Assembly (NCBI RefSeq): GCF_013284245.2 | Contig: NZ_CP085876.1 | Span: 5,482,001 to 5,546,000 of the forward strand | Origin: Brevibacillus sp. DP1.3A | GTDB lineage: Bacteria > Bacillota > Bacilli > Brevibacillales > Brevibacillaceae | Direction: 5' to 3' | Length of the DNA: 64,000 nucleotides | In this document: piece by piece, positions 51,667 through 59,418 of the stretch | Position numbering within the stretch: the first letter of the stretch is position 1 | How the letters are laid out: each line of letters begins with the position of its first letter | Notes under the pieces: generated by a model | The model's database searches: none | What the model was told of the DNA's origin: nothing | What the model saw: only the letters and a program-made list of their open reading frames with translations | Made by a program: the position numbers and the translations under genes

Positions 51667-51715
51667 ATTTCCGACCTTCCTTCTCAAAAATCAAGAAAGG
51701 TCGTGCAAGCAGCTT

Positions 51716-53164
51716 ATGTCACAAAATCAATTGCAACGTGGTTTAAAAGCCCGACACCTGACGATGATCGCCATCGGCGGCTCGATTGGGACGGGATTGT
51801 TTCTCGCGAGTGGAGGCTCGATCCATTCCGCTGGACCTGGTGGAGCTTTAGTCGCCTATCTCGCCATTAGTATCATGGTTTACTTTTTAATGACCAGCTT
51901 GGGGGAAATGGCGGCCTTCATGCCTGTTTCCGGTTCGTTTTCGACGTATGCCACACGGTTCGTCGATCCATCTCTCGGCTTTGCTCTCGGCTGGAACTAC
52001 TGGTACAACTGGGCGATTACCATTGCCGTCGAGCTGTCAGCTTCGGCACTTATTATGAAATATTGGTTCCCGGATACCCCAGCGATATTGTGGAGCGCTT
52101 TGTTCCTCGGATTGCTGTTTGCCTTGAATCTCCTGTCTGTGAAAGCCTATGGAGAATCAGAATATTGGTTCGCCTTGATTAAAGTAATAACGGTCATCAT
52201 CTTTATTATTGTGGGTGTGTTGATGATTTTTGGCATTATGGGCGGTCAAGCAGTCGGCTTCCAAAACTTCACCAAAGGCGACGCGCCATTCAATGGCGGC
52301 TTCATGGCCCTGCTCGGTGTCTTTATGATTGCCGGATTCTCTTTCCAAGGGACAGAGCTCGTTGGTGTCGCAGCTGGGGAGAGCGAAGACCCTGCCCGCA
52401 ACATTCCGAAGGCCATCCGTCAAATTTTTTGGCGCATCTTGCTTTTCTACATCCTCGCTATTTTGATCATCGGGTTGTTGGTTCCATACGATAATCCAAA
52501 TCTGATCAGTGGCGACCTTACGGATATTGCGATCAGTCCGTTTACGATTGTATTTGAAAATGCCGGATTTGCTTTTGCAGCATCTGTCATGAATGCCGTT
52601 ATTCTCACGTCTGTATTGTCTGCTGGTAACTCTGGTATGTACGCCTCTACACGCATGCTATGGAACTTGGCGAAAGAAGGAAACGCACCAAAATGGTTCG
52701 CGAAAGTAACAAGTAACGGCGTACCGATCAATGCCTTGATCTTGACTGCGCTCATTGGCGCCCTTGCTTTTCTGTCCTCTCTGTTTGGGGAAGGCGAAGT
52801 GTATGTATGGCTTTTGAATGCTTCCGGTATGTCAGGCTTCATCGCTTGGCTGGGAATTGCCATTAGTCACTATCGTTTCCGCAAAGCGTTTATCGCTCAG
52901 GGTCGTGACTTAAGCGAATTGCCTTATCGGGCAAAATGGTTCCCGTTTGGACCGATTTTTGCCTTCATCATTTGCTGTATCGTTATTTTGGGGCAAAACT
53001 ACTCCGCATTCGTGGGTGGAATGATTGACTGGTATGGCGTCCTGGTCTCTTACATTGGCCTGCCACTCTTCTTAATCATTTGGCTCGCTTATAAAATCAC
53101 CAAAAAGACCAAGCTCGTCCCGCTTGAACAAGTAGACTTCAGCATGGATGAATACACGAAGTAA
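51716..53164 (+). CDS. lysP: Lysine-specific amino acid permease LysP
   Basis: 482 residues, twelve helices of the APC superfamily. LysP/AAT-type N-terminus LKARHLTMIAIGGSIGTGLF and SGGSIHSAGPGGALVAYL; later GESEDPARNIPKAIRQIFWR in loop 6-7 and SAGNSGMYASTRMLWNLA in helix 8. Imports lysine with protons. Its lysine riboswitch makes the substrate assignment firm. The ribosome binding site is weak (AAAGG about 14 bases upstream). Confidence 0.93.
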   Translation: MSQNQLQRGLKARHLTMIAIGGSIGTGLFLASGGSIHSAGPGGALVAYLAISIMVYFLMTSLGEMAAFMPVSGSFSTYATRFVDPSLGFALGWNYWYNWAITIAVELSASALIMKYWFPDTPAILWSALFLGLLFALNLLSVKAYGESEYWFALIKVITVIIFIIVGVLMIFGIMGGQAVGFQNFTKGDAPFNGGFMALLGVFMIAGFSFQGTELVGVAAGESEDPARNIPKAIRQIFWRILLFYILAILIIGLLVPYDNPNLISGDLTDIAISPFTIVFENAGFAFAASVMNAVILTSVLSAGNSGMYASTRMLWNLAKEGNAPKWFAKVTSNGVPINALILTALIGALAFLSSLFGEGEVYVWLLNASGMSGFIAWLGIAISHYRFRKAFIAQGRDLSELPYRAKWFPFGPIFAFIICCIVILGQNYSAFVGGMIDWYGVLVSYIGLPLFLIIWLAYKITKKTKLVPLEQVDFSMDEYTK

Positions 53165-53180
53165 TCGAAGAAAAAAATAC

Positions 53181-53210
53181 GGACTTCCGTTATCTGAACG
53201 GGAGTCCTTT
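53181..53210 (+). terminator. Terminator after lysP
   Basis: GGACTTCCGTT/AACGGGAGTCC with one G-U pair and a TTTTTC tail. Confidence 0.85.
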
Positions 53211-53382
53211 TTCATCTTTGCCAGCATATTAAAAATGGACCAAAAACAGCCGATAGTATAGGCAAGAAGCAATTGAGATCCGTTTCCTTCCGTTCTCACA
53301 ACTCATACCAGTCATCTGATAAAAGGTAACCAGATCTCCTGCCATCACGACTGAACATGAATCCATGTGAGGAGAGTAGAAC

Positions 53383-54246
53383 ATGCAAATCCAATCGAAT
53401 ACCCGCTACCTACCCCCCCAGCTTCCAACTAACCAACCTGCACCCAAAATGGTGACAGGAACTAGTCTGGGATTGCCCAAGCCCGATACTGTAGACCTTC
53501 GTTCACACAAGGCACGCGAGCTACCTGCTGATGCCATCGAACATCACAGCGTCCAATTTTTCTTTAGCACAGAGATTAATGAGCGTTTGGATAAAATTTT
53601 CGCAGATAAACCACCCGAGGCTCGCAAAGCCTTTGACCACATCCTGGAGCAAAATTTTTTCAACTCCCAATCCACCTACACGGATGAAGAAAGAACTGCT
53701 TTGGTAGAAGTCGGTTTAACCCAAGGTAAATATTTGGCAGACCAATACATGGGTGATGAAAAAAATGCTGCTGAATTTTTGGATACCCTCCAGCTGCTTG
53801 CTGGAGTCGCCAAAACACGAAAGGTTGACCCTGCAACTGGCAGTGCCAGCTACGTAGAGCTTCCGCAAAAACCACATGGGGCGCCGAACGACTATGTTAA
53901 TCCGTCCACGCTGATGGAGCGGTATGACCCAGAAGCCTACAAAAAAATGCAAGCGGCCACAACCAATCAAACAGAGAAAGTAAGCACGCTGATTCAATTC
54001 GTCAAAAAGCTGCAACATCGTCCAGACTGGATCGCACAATACCGAAACGAACAAGCTACGCTTCTCTCCGATTTAAAAAATACAAAAATCGCTAACCACT
54101 TTGAGAATGTAAATACAAAGGACGCCACTGAATTTGTTCGTCAAATGACTACACTCACTGAAAATACTTCCTTTTCTACCTTCACACCATTGCTACAAAC
54201 GAATCTTGCCTCTTTTATGAAGATCCTAGCCAAGAAAACGAGTTAA
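53383..54246 (+). CDS. Hypothetical protein (287 residues)
   Basis: I do not recognise this gene. The N-terminal 45 residues are Pro-rich and low in structure (YLPPQLPTNQPAPKMVTG), with no signal peptide; the rest is helical and charged (FFSTEINERLDKIFADKPPE; LIQFVKKLQHRPDWIAQYRN) with no Cys. GAGGAGAGTAGAAC precedes the ATG, so translation is likely. The style (disordered leader, all-helical body) is that of sporulation or structural proteins, or secreted substrates; no partner gene helps. Confidence 0.65.
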   Translation: MQIQSNTRYLPPQLPTNQPAPKMVTGTSLGLPKPDTVDLRSHKARELPADAIEHHSVQFFFSTEINERLDKIFADKPPEARKAFDHILEQNFFNSQSTYTDEERTALVEVGLTQGKYLADQYMGDEKNAAEFLDTLQLLAGVAKTRKVDPATGSASYVELPQKPHGAPNDYVNPSTLMERYDPEAYKKMQAATTNQTEKVSTLIQFVKKLQHRPDWIAQYRNEQATLLSDLKNTKIANHFENVNTKDATEFVRQMTTLTENTSFSTFTPLLQTNLASFMKILAKKTS

Positions 54247-54267
54247 CTGCACAAAGATGATCGCCAC

Positions 54268-54312
54268 AGCCTCCGCCCGAACTTTTCCTGGGACTGGGGC
54301 TGTTTTTTCGTG
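54268..54312 (+). terminator. Likely terminator of the 287-residue ORF
   Basis: CAGCCTC/GACTGGGGCTG imperfect stem with T6 tail. Confidence 0.55.
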
Positions 54313-54397
54313 TGTAGTACCAGTCTCTTTCCTTTTCCAGTTAAGGAAATTGGCAGGCAGATGGTGGACATACTAACCCGTAAAGGAGGAGACGAAC

Positions 54398-54589
54398 ATG
54401 GATGACACTCGCGAAAACGACCTGCCTGATTTCAAACAACTGGATGACAGACTAATCGCTCAACCTCCGAATAGCCCAATAATCGCAATCCGTACCAATC
54501 TAGACAAGGAACCAAATGACATCGACAATCCGTATGTGCAGCAAGACTCTACACCCACTGGGCAAAATAAGGGGGACGCAAATGACTGA
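54398..54589 (+). CDS. Small acidic hypothetical protein (63 residues)
   Basis: Begins MDDTRENDLPDFKQLDDRLI after AAAGGAGGAGACGAAC, hydrophilic, acidic and Asn/Asp/Pro-rich, with no Cys or membrane helix. It overlaps the next ORF by eight bases (ATGACTGA), so the two are translationally coupled. Looks like a small spore or coat-associated protein; function unknown. Confidence 0.65.
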   Translation: MDDTRENDLPDFKQLDDRLIAQPPNSPIIAIRTNLDKEPNDIDNPYVQQDSTPTGQNKGDAND

Positions 54590-54728
54590 TCGCATCTCAA
54601 AGGAAAAGCCGGACATGGGTTATAACGGAAGCAATATGCATGGTTATTCCCTTACACCAAAGGAAGGGACATTGGACCAAACTGCAAAGACGGCTGCGGC
54701 AAAAAAAGAAAACAGGGACAAAGAATAG
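54582..54728 (+). CDS. Small hydrophilic hypothetical protein (48 residues)
   Basis: Starts at ATG 54582 behind AAGGGGGACGC, inside the end of the preceding ORF. Sequence has GYNGSNMHGYSLTPKEGTLD and a Lys/Glu/Ala-rich end (KTAAAKKENRDKE), similar in style to small acid-soluble or coat-type miniproteins. Function unknown. Confidence 0.6.
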   Translation: MTDRISKEKPDMGYNGSNMHGYSLTPKEGTLDQTAKTAAAKKENRDKE

Positions 54729-54751
54729 TTCTTTCCCATCACGAAGAACAA

Positions 54752-54807
54752 ATCCCCTTTGGGGAAACAGGCAGATGCTCACTTTGCCTTTTTCCTGAAG
54801 GGGATTC
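54752..54807 (+). terminator. Terminator of the two small genes
   Basis: AATCCCCTT/AAGGGGATT outer stem (54752-54760, 54799-54807) with a local CCCCTTTGGGG, then CCTTTTGG. Confidence 0.55.
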
Positions 54808-54852
54808 CTTTTGGATTTCTGACCAAGAACATGATGAAAAAACATTTTCTTA

Positions 54853-54881
54853 TTGACGAAATTCTATTGGAAATATATACT
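54853..54881 (+). promoter_or_regulatory. Promoter of the TolC-like gene
   Basis: TTGACG, 17-bp spacer, TATACT; the Fur box starts 12 bp after the -10 element. Confidence 0.75.
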
Positions 54882-54893
54882 TTTCATGGATTT

Positions 54894-54912
54894 GATAATG
54901 AGAATCGTTATC
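54894..54912. promoter_or_regulatory. Fur box upstream of the TolC-like gene
   Basis: GATAATGAGAATCGTTATC matches 17 of 19 bases of the Fur consensus and contains TGAGAATCGTTATCA, a near-perfect 7-1-7 box. It lies over the start of transcription, as expected for iron-dependent repression. Confidence 0.82.
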
Positions 54913-54945
54913 AAATTCTTGCATATATGATCAGGAGGTTGCCCC

Positions 54946-56001
54946 ATGAAATCCAGGCTCTTCAAACACATTTACAGCACAACATTAGTCACTTCTCTCC
55001 TCACAGGTGGCGCCCATATGGCTCTGGCCGCACCACTCGTGGCCACTGCTGAACAGACGGATGTTTCCCTTTTGTCGCTAGATTTCGCAGTCGAACAGGC
55101 AATAAAGAACAGCGTTGATCTGGAGGTGCTTCGGCTTGATTTAGATATTACGAAGTACGAGACATCCATCACACTGAGAGAAAAAGAAGAAATCAAAAAA
55201 GCCGACATCATGACTCTGGCTGATGCAAAAAAGAAATTCGAAGACGCAGCCAAAGCGGTCAAAGAAGTAGTTGTCGATGAAGTCGCCCTGAATACGCAAA
55301 AAAACACCATACAATTGCAAGTGCAAAAAGCATTCTTCGAAGTCCAGTCATTAGACGCAAAAATCAAAGCGCAGAAGAAAAGCTTGCAAAGACAGTACTG
55401 GTTGGACTCCCAAGAAACAGAAGCTCATAAAAATCTTGCTGCCCTTGAAACCAGCTACAAACAAGCATTGGCCAAGCTCAACGATTTATTGAATGAAAAA
55501 GCGGACAGACAATGGAAAATGACCGCTACTGATCTGACCCAGCATGAGCTACTTTCCCTGGAGCAATTGCAAGCAAAAGCTTTTGAAAAACGTCCTGAGA
55601 TGATCAAGGCACAAGCAGAAATAGACTTTGCCCAAGTAAGAATTGATTACACGGCAGAGTATTCCGCACTCAGTACACATAAAGGTACAATCGCAAAAAA
55701 CGAGCACAAAAAAGCGGAACTGCAAAAACAAAAGACACAAAAGAAAGTCGGCCAAGAAGTAAGTGACAACTATACGAAGATACTGGCAGCAAAAAAGACT
55801 TTAGAGGAAAGTACAACGAAGAAAGAAACCGCATTGGAGCGCTATCAGGCAACAATCGATCAATATAGATTAGGAAAAGCATCGATGAAAGAACTGATGG
55901 AAGACGAAGCAAACCTGTTTGACTCCGAAACAAAAGCAATCGAATCGGTTTATCAATACAATCTCGCTGCTACCACCTTGAATCAGTCAACTGGCTATTA
56001 A
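54946..56001 (+). CDS. Secreted TolC-family (outer-membrane-factor-like) coiled-coil protein
   Basis: 351 residues with a signal peptide (MKSRLFKHIYSTTLVTSLLT then GGAHMALAAP). The body is long alpha-helical coiled coil: LDFAVEQAIKNSVDLEVLRL near the start and the repeat-like LEQLQAKAFEKRPEMIKAQA later, the internal-duplication signature of OMF/TolC. There is no outer membrane in this group, so the protein likely acts in the wall or surface layer zone. It is somewhat shorter than TolC (about 430 mature) and lacks clear beta-barrel strands. Control by a strong Fur box points to iron limitation. AGGAGG precedes the ATG. Confidence 0.75.
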   Translation: MKSRLFKHIYSTTLVTSLLTGGAHMALAAPLVATAEQTDVSLLSLDFAVEQAIKNSVDLEVLRLDLDITKYETSITLREKEEIKKADIMTLADAKKKFEDAAKAVKEVVVDEVALNTQKNTIQLQVQKAFFEVQSLDAKIKAQKKSLQRQYWLDSQETEAHKNLAALETSYKQALAKLNDLLNEKADRQWKMTATDLTQHELLSLEQLQAKAFEKRPEMIKAQAEIDFAQVRIDYTAEYSALSTHKGTIAKNEHKKAELQKQKTQKKVGQEVSDNYTKILAAKKTLEESTTKKETALERYQATIDQYRLGKASMKELMEDEANLFDSETKAIESVYQYNLAATTLNQSTGY

Positions 56002-56045
56002 TATTTCGTATAACGAAGGATCTCATTTATTCATTTAAAATAAAG

Positions 56046-56073
56046 AAGGCTTCATCCCACAGGGTGAAGCCTT
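56046..56073. terminator. Bidirectional terminator between the TolC-like and APH(6)-like genes
   Basis: Perfect AAGGCTTCA/TGAAGCCTT stem touching the stop codon of the convergent gene. Confidence 0.75.
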
Positions 56074-56984
56074 TACTCATTTATTAGCCTCTCAAAAACT
56101 CCCGGCATTACCAGACGACCACCGTCTACACCAAAATCCTCTATGAACCACCAAGCCGATAGCACACTGTGGCAATACGCCCACGCCAACACTCTCTCTT
56201 TTTGCAAAGACAGCGCCTTCGTCAGCCCATCGACCCGCTGTTTCATTACTTCTTCTATCCCATCCTCTGGCAAATGGTTCAGCAAAAACGGAATCACCTC
56301 GTATTCCGTCTCCCCGATCAGCCCTTTTGGATCAATAGCCAGCCACGGCTCTCTCTCAGCGCGCAAAATATTTTCATGATGAAGATCACCATGCAGCAGG
56401 CACTGTTCTTTTTGTGTGGAGAGAAGTTTTTTGTACCATTGCATGGCCCACTCCACCATTTGCTCGGGAATCGGTCCTGTCCCCCCTTGGAAATGAGGGC
56501 GAATCTCTTCCAGTCCCACAGCCCAGTCTGCTATCGTCGGAAACATAGACGCACGCTTGCCAACTCTCGAAATGGGGGTATGCATCCTTTTGATCACGTC
56601 CGCCACGCATTGAATTCGCTCGTCTTCACTACTCAGCATATCCAGTGTCTCCCCTGGCATGATGCGCTCCAAAAGCATGATCCCTTTTTCCTCGTCAGCA
56701 TCGAGTAGCTGCACCATTCCCCGCCCTGCAAAAGCCCGAATCGCTGCCAGCTCTCTTTGCCAATCCTGTCCAGGCACGCCCAGCTTCAGCACTGCGTTTC
56801 TCCCATCCTTCAACACAACTGGTGCGACAAAGTTATAGGAGAGTGGAAACGGCTCAAGCACCTTTAGAGACCACCGTTCTTCGCAATCGGCAATCAACTC
56901 ATGAAAGGAATCCAGCCAGAGACACCCCTCTTCTTTATGTACGCCCATAATTGTTTGGGTAAAATGGGTTGGCAGTGAAATCAT
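56073..56984 (-). CDS. APH(6)-like aminoglycoside/hydroxyurea resistance kinase
   Basis: 303 residues from the ATG after AGGAGGAGATTCC. Matches the streptomycin/hydroxyurea phosphotransferase family (APH_6_hur): FVAPVVLKDGRNAVLKLGVP, LLERIMPGETLDML, catalytic loop QCLLHGDLHHENIL at about 196 and WLAIDPKGLIGETEYE. Phosphorylates a hydroxyl of streptomycin-like drugs in characterised members; a chromosomal intrinsic enzyme is more likely than a mobile resistance gene, as no mobile element adjoins it. Confidence 0.85.
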   Translation of the reverse strand: MISLPTHFTQTIMGVHKEEGCLWLDSFHELIADCEERWSLKVLEPFPLSYNFVAPVVLKDGRNAVLKLGVPGQDWQRELAAIRAFAGRGMVQLLDADEEKGIMLLERIMPGETLDMLSSEDERIQCVADVIKRMHTPISRVGKRASMFPTIADWAVGLEEIRPHFQGGTGPIPEQMVEWAMQWYKKLLSTQKEQCLLHGDLHHENILRAEREPWLAIDPKGLIGETEYEVIPFLLNHLPEDGIEEVMKQRVDGLTKALSLQKERVLAWAYCHSVLSAWWFIEDFGVDGGRLVMPGVFERLINE

Positions 56985-57092
56985 TAAGGAATCTCCTCCT
57001 AAAAAGGCTTGTGGCTTTAAAACTTCTTGCCCTACCTTCAATCATTCTTCTTACACCAGTTTTCAAGCTGTTCCCTTCCTACAGCCGCGTAA

Positions 57093-57290
57093 GAAGAAGC
57101 GCATTTCCAGTCAAGCGCCTCTGGAGCACAACTCAGCTTCGGAAAAAATGGCGGGGGTTTTCAGCTTCACTTATGAAATACTTCACCGAGGCTTCTACGT
57201 TTGAAGCGCTCCCGCCATTTTTTCCGAAGCGGCCAGTGAATCCCCCTTGCGGGGCGTAGGCCGAAGTGCAGACTGGAAATGCGCTTCTTC
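57093..57290. repeat. Dispersed ~198-bp palindromic element, copy B
   Basis: Perfect 20-bp terminal arms GAAGAAGCGCATTTCCAGTC (57093-57112) with 57271-57290, and a perfect 20-bp inner stem GCTTCGGAAAAAATGGCGGG (57136-57155) with 57211-57230. Loops align with copy A (24014-24225, opposite strand). No ORF runs through it. Confidence 0.75.
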
Positions 57291-57312
57291 CCCACCACAG
57301 CCACTTCGCAAC

Positions 57313-57344
57313 AAAGGGGACAGCTTCGAAAGCCGCCCCCCTTT
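57313..57344 (-). terminator. Hairpin after alaT, partly similar to the palindromic element
   Basis: AAAGGGG/CCCCTTT outer stem with GCTTTCGAAGC inside. The sequence CCACTTCGCAACAAAGGGGAC just before it resembles the CACTTCCAAAAGGGGAC part of copy A, so it may be a fragment of a third copy. Weak U-tract. Confidence 0.45.
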
Positions 57345-57359
57345 ATTTCCCGGAAAATG

Positions 57360-58538
57360 TTATGACAGTCGTCCCATCAAGCTCTCCATACGTTCTAGAG
57401 CCTTCTTCAACTGCTCCATCGATGTTGCATAAGAACAACGGATATGCCCCTGTCCGCTTTCGCCGAACACATCTCCAGGTACGACAGCTACCTTTTCCTC
57501 CATCAGCAGCTTCTCTGCAAACTCAGAAGAGCTGAGGCCTGTAGAAGCTACAGACGGGAATGCGTAGAATGCTCCGTCCGGCTCGTGGCAAGTCAATCCG
57601 ATTTGACGGAATCCATCTACCACATAATTGCGGCGCTGACGGTAGCTCTCAATCATTCTTTCCTTATCAGAACGTCCATGACGCAGAGCTTCCAATGCAG
57701 CCATCTGAGCCATTGTCGGTGCACACAACATGGTGTACTGATGGATTTTCAGCATGCCTGCGAGCAAATCAGGCGACGCGCAGACATATCCCAGACGCCA
57801 GCCGGTCATCGCGAATGCTTTGGAAAAACCGGAGATCAGGATCGTCCGATCTTTCATCCCTGGCAGAGCCGCGATACTATCGTGCATTCGACCGTAGGTA
57901 AGTTCCGCATAAATCTCATCGGAGATCACCATGAGGTCATGCTTTTCAATGATCGGCAAAAGCGTTTTCCACTCTTCTGCCGTCATAGTCCCCCCAGTCG
58001 GGTTATTTGGATAGCAGAAGATGATTGCTTTTGTACGCGCGGTGATGTGCGTCTCCAGCTCTTGCGGTGTCAGCTTGAACTGGTTTTCCATCGTTGTTTT
58101 CAGGAAAACCGGCACCCCGCCAGCTAAGCGAATGACTGGTTCATAGGAGACATAGCAAGGTTCCACAACCAACACTTCATCACCCGGATCGAGAATGGCA
58201 CGCAGTGCGATATCAATCGCTTCGCTGGCACCAACCGTCACGAGAATTTCTGTCTCTGGATGATAGCTGACAGAAAAACGTTCTTCCAAGTATTTCTGAA
58301 TTTCCACACGCAATGGCAGCATACCTGCATTGGATGTATAAGCTGTATGTCCACGCTCCAGCGAAGAAATCGAAGCTTCTCTCATGCGCCAAGGAGTAAC
58401 GAAATCAGGCTCCCCTACACCTAAGGAAATGACTCCCTCCATCGATGCTGCCAAATCGAAAAAGCGGCGAATGCCTGATGGCTTCAATGATTGAACTGTA
58501 TTGGATAAACGGTTTTTGACTTTGACTTGTGTATTCAC
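57360..58538 (-). CDS. alaT: Alanine-type class I aminotransferase (AlaT/YugH)
   Basis: 392 residues, fold-type I PLP enzyme. GVISLGVGEPDFVTPWRM at the N-terminus, FCYPNNPTGGTMT, ISDEIYAELTYG, and the lysine in SGFSKAFAMTGWRLGYVC at about 235. Pairs with a Lrp-type gene whose end it overlaps by four bases, exactly the B. subtilis alaR-alaT arrangement. Transfers amino groups between alanine and 2-oxoacids. Confidence 0.88.
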   Translation of the reverse strand: MNTQVKVKNRLSNTVQSLKPSGIRRFFDLAASMEGVISLGVGEPDFVTPWRMREASISSLERGHTAYTSNAGMLPLRVEIQKYLEERFSVSYHPETEILVTVGASEAIDIALRAILDPGDEVLVVEPCYVSYEPVIRLAGGVPVFLKTTMENQFKLTPQELETHITARTKAIIFCYPNNPTGGTMTAEEWKTLLPIIEKHDLMVISDEIYAELTYGRMHDSIAALPGMKDRTILISGFSKAFAMTGWRLGYVCASPDLLAGMLKIHQYTMLCAPTMAQMAALEALRHGRSDKERMIESYRQRRNYVVDGFRQIGLTCHEPDGAFYAFPSVASTGLSSSEFAEKLLMEEKVAVVPGDVFGESGQGHIRCSYATSMEQLKKALERMESLMGRLS

Positions 58539-59035
58539 GGCGTAACCACCATCCTGTGATCTTCGTCACGATCTTCCAGCTCAATGCCATCGTGCTTGTA
58601 ACGTTTCAAAATAAAGTGTGTAGCTGTTGAGACAACGGAATCGAGAGTGGACAGCTTTTGCGAAACAAAAGTGGCTACCTCTTTCATCGTTTTGCCTTCC
58701 AAAATAATCGACAAGTCATAGCTTGCACCAGACATCAAGTAAACAGCCTTCACTTCTGGGAAACGGCAGATTCGCTCCGCCACTTCATCAAAGCCGACAT
58801 CGCGCTTCGGCGTCACTTTCACATCAATCATGGCGTTCACGTACGGATGATCGTCCACACGCTCCCAGTTCACCAGCGCTGGATATTTGACAATGACCTT
58901 CTCAGCTTCCAATGCTGCAATCGTCTGTTCAACGACCTCAGTCGGCTCCCCGATCATTTTTCCGATTTGCTCAGCGCTCATGCGACTGTCTTCTTCCAAC
59001 AGGTGTAACAGCTCTCTTTGCTTCAAGCGATCCAT
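58535..59035 (-). CDS. alaR: Lrp/AsnC-family regulator AlaR
   Basis: 166 residues. N-terminal HTH (LLHLLEEDSRMSAEQIGKMI) and C-terminal RAM ligand domain (YVNAMIDVKVTPKRDVGFDE; VKAVYLMSGASYDLSIILEG). In B. subtilis AlaR activates alaT in response to alanine. It overlaps alaT by ATGA. A T-box leader precedes it, so alanine supply is sensed at two levels. Confidence 0.88.
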   Translation of the reverse strand: MDRLKQRELLHLLEEDSRMSAEQIGKMIGEPTEVVEQTIAALEAEKVIVKYPALVNWERVDDHPYVNAMIDVKVTPKRDVGFDEVAERICRFPEVKAVYLMSGASYDLSIILEGKTMKEVATFVSQKLSTLDSVVSTATHFILKRYKHDGIELEDRDEDHRMVVTP

Positions 59036-59090
59036 GCCCCACCACTCCAGTTTTCTCTTTATTTTTTACACAACCTCATAATGCAAAAAG

Positions 59091-59400
59091 CCCCAGCAAC
59101 CAGACTCATGATTTCCATGAATCTGATTGCTGAGGCGAAGGTATCGCGTTACCACTCAGCTTTTTTGCCTCTCTCACAAAAGGCAAACTCGTGCTGTCTA
59201 CAAAGACATGCGCCCCATAACGTGGGCCATCCGCTGCTTTCTACTTGGCATTTTCAAAAGCAGAGCTCCAAGGTGGCTTTCAAAAAGAGTTCGCGGCTGC
59301 CCTCTCAGCTAACAGGCAACTCTCTGGACGTCAAAATCCCTTTTTTACTTTCCTTTTCACGGCTGTGTTGGTTGTTTTATTGAATGTCTCAGATTATAAA
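59091..59400 (-). promoter_or_regulatory. T-box riboswitch upstream of alaR-alaT
   Basis: On the minus strand the T-box sequence TGAGTGGTAACGCGATACC (complement 59142-59160) follows stem-I-like DNA with AGAGAG and GAGAGGGCAGCCGCGAACTC blocks. A long terminator CAGCAATCAGATTCATGG/CATGAGTCTGGTTGCTGGGG with a TTTTTGC tail lies at 59091-59138. Uncharged tRNA pairing with GGTAACGCG prevents termination. The specifier codon could not be read with certainty; GCC (Ala) occurs in a plausible place. Confidence 0.82.
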
Positions 59401-59418
59401 TGACGTTTTCTCTCATTG

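Noticed and set aside
56073..56984. Acquired aminoglycoside resistance gene
   Set aside because: No IS, integron or transposon borders adjoin it and base use matches the neighbours, so an intrinsic kinase is more likely.
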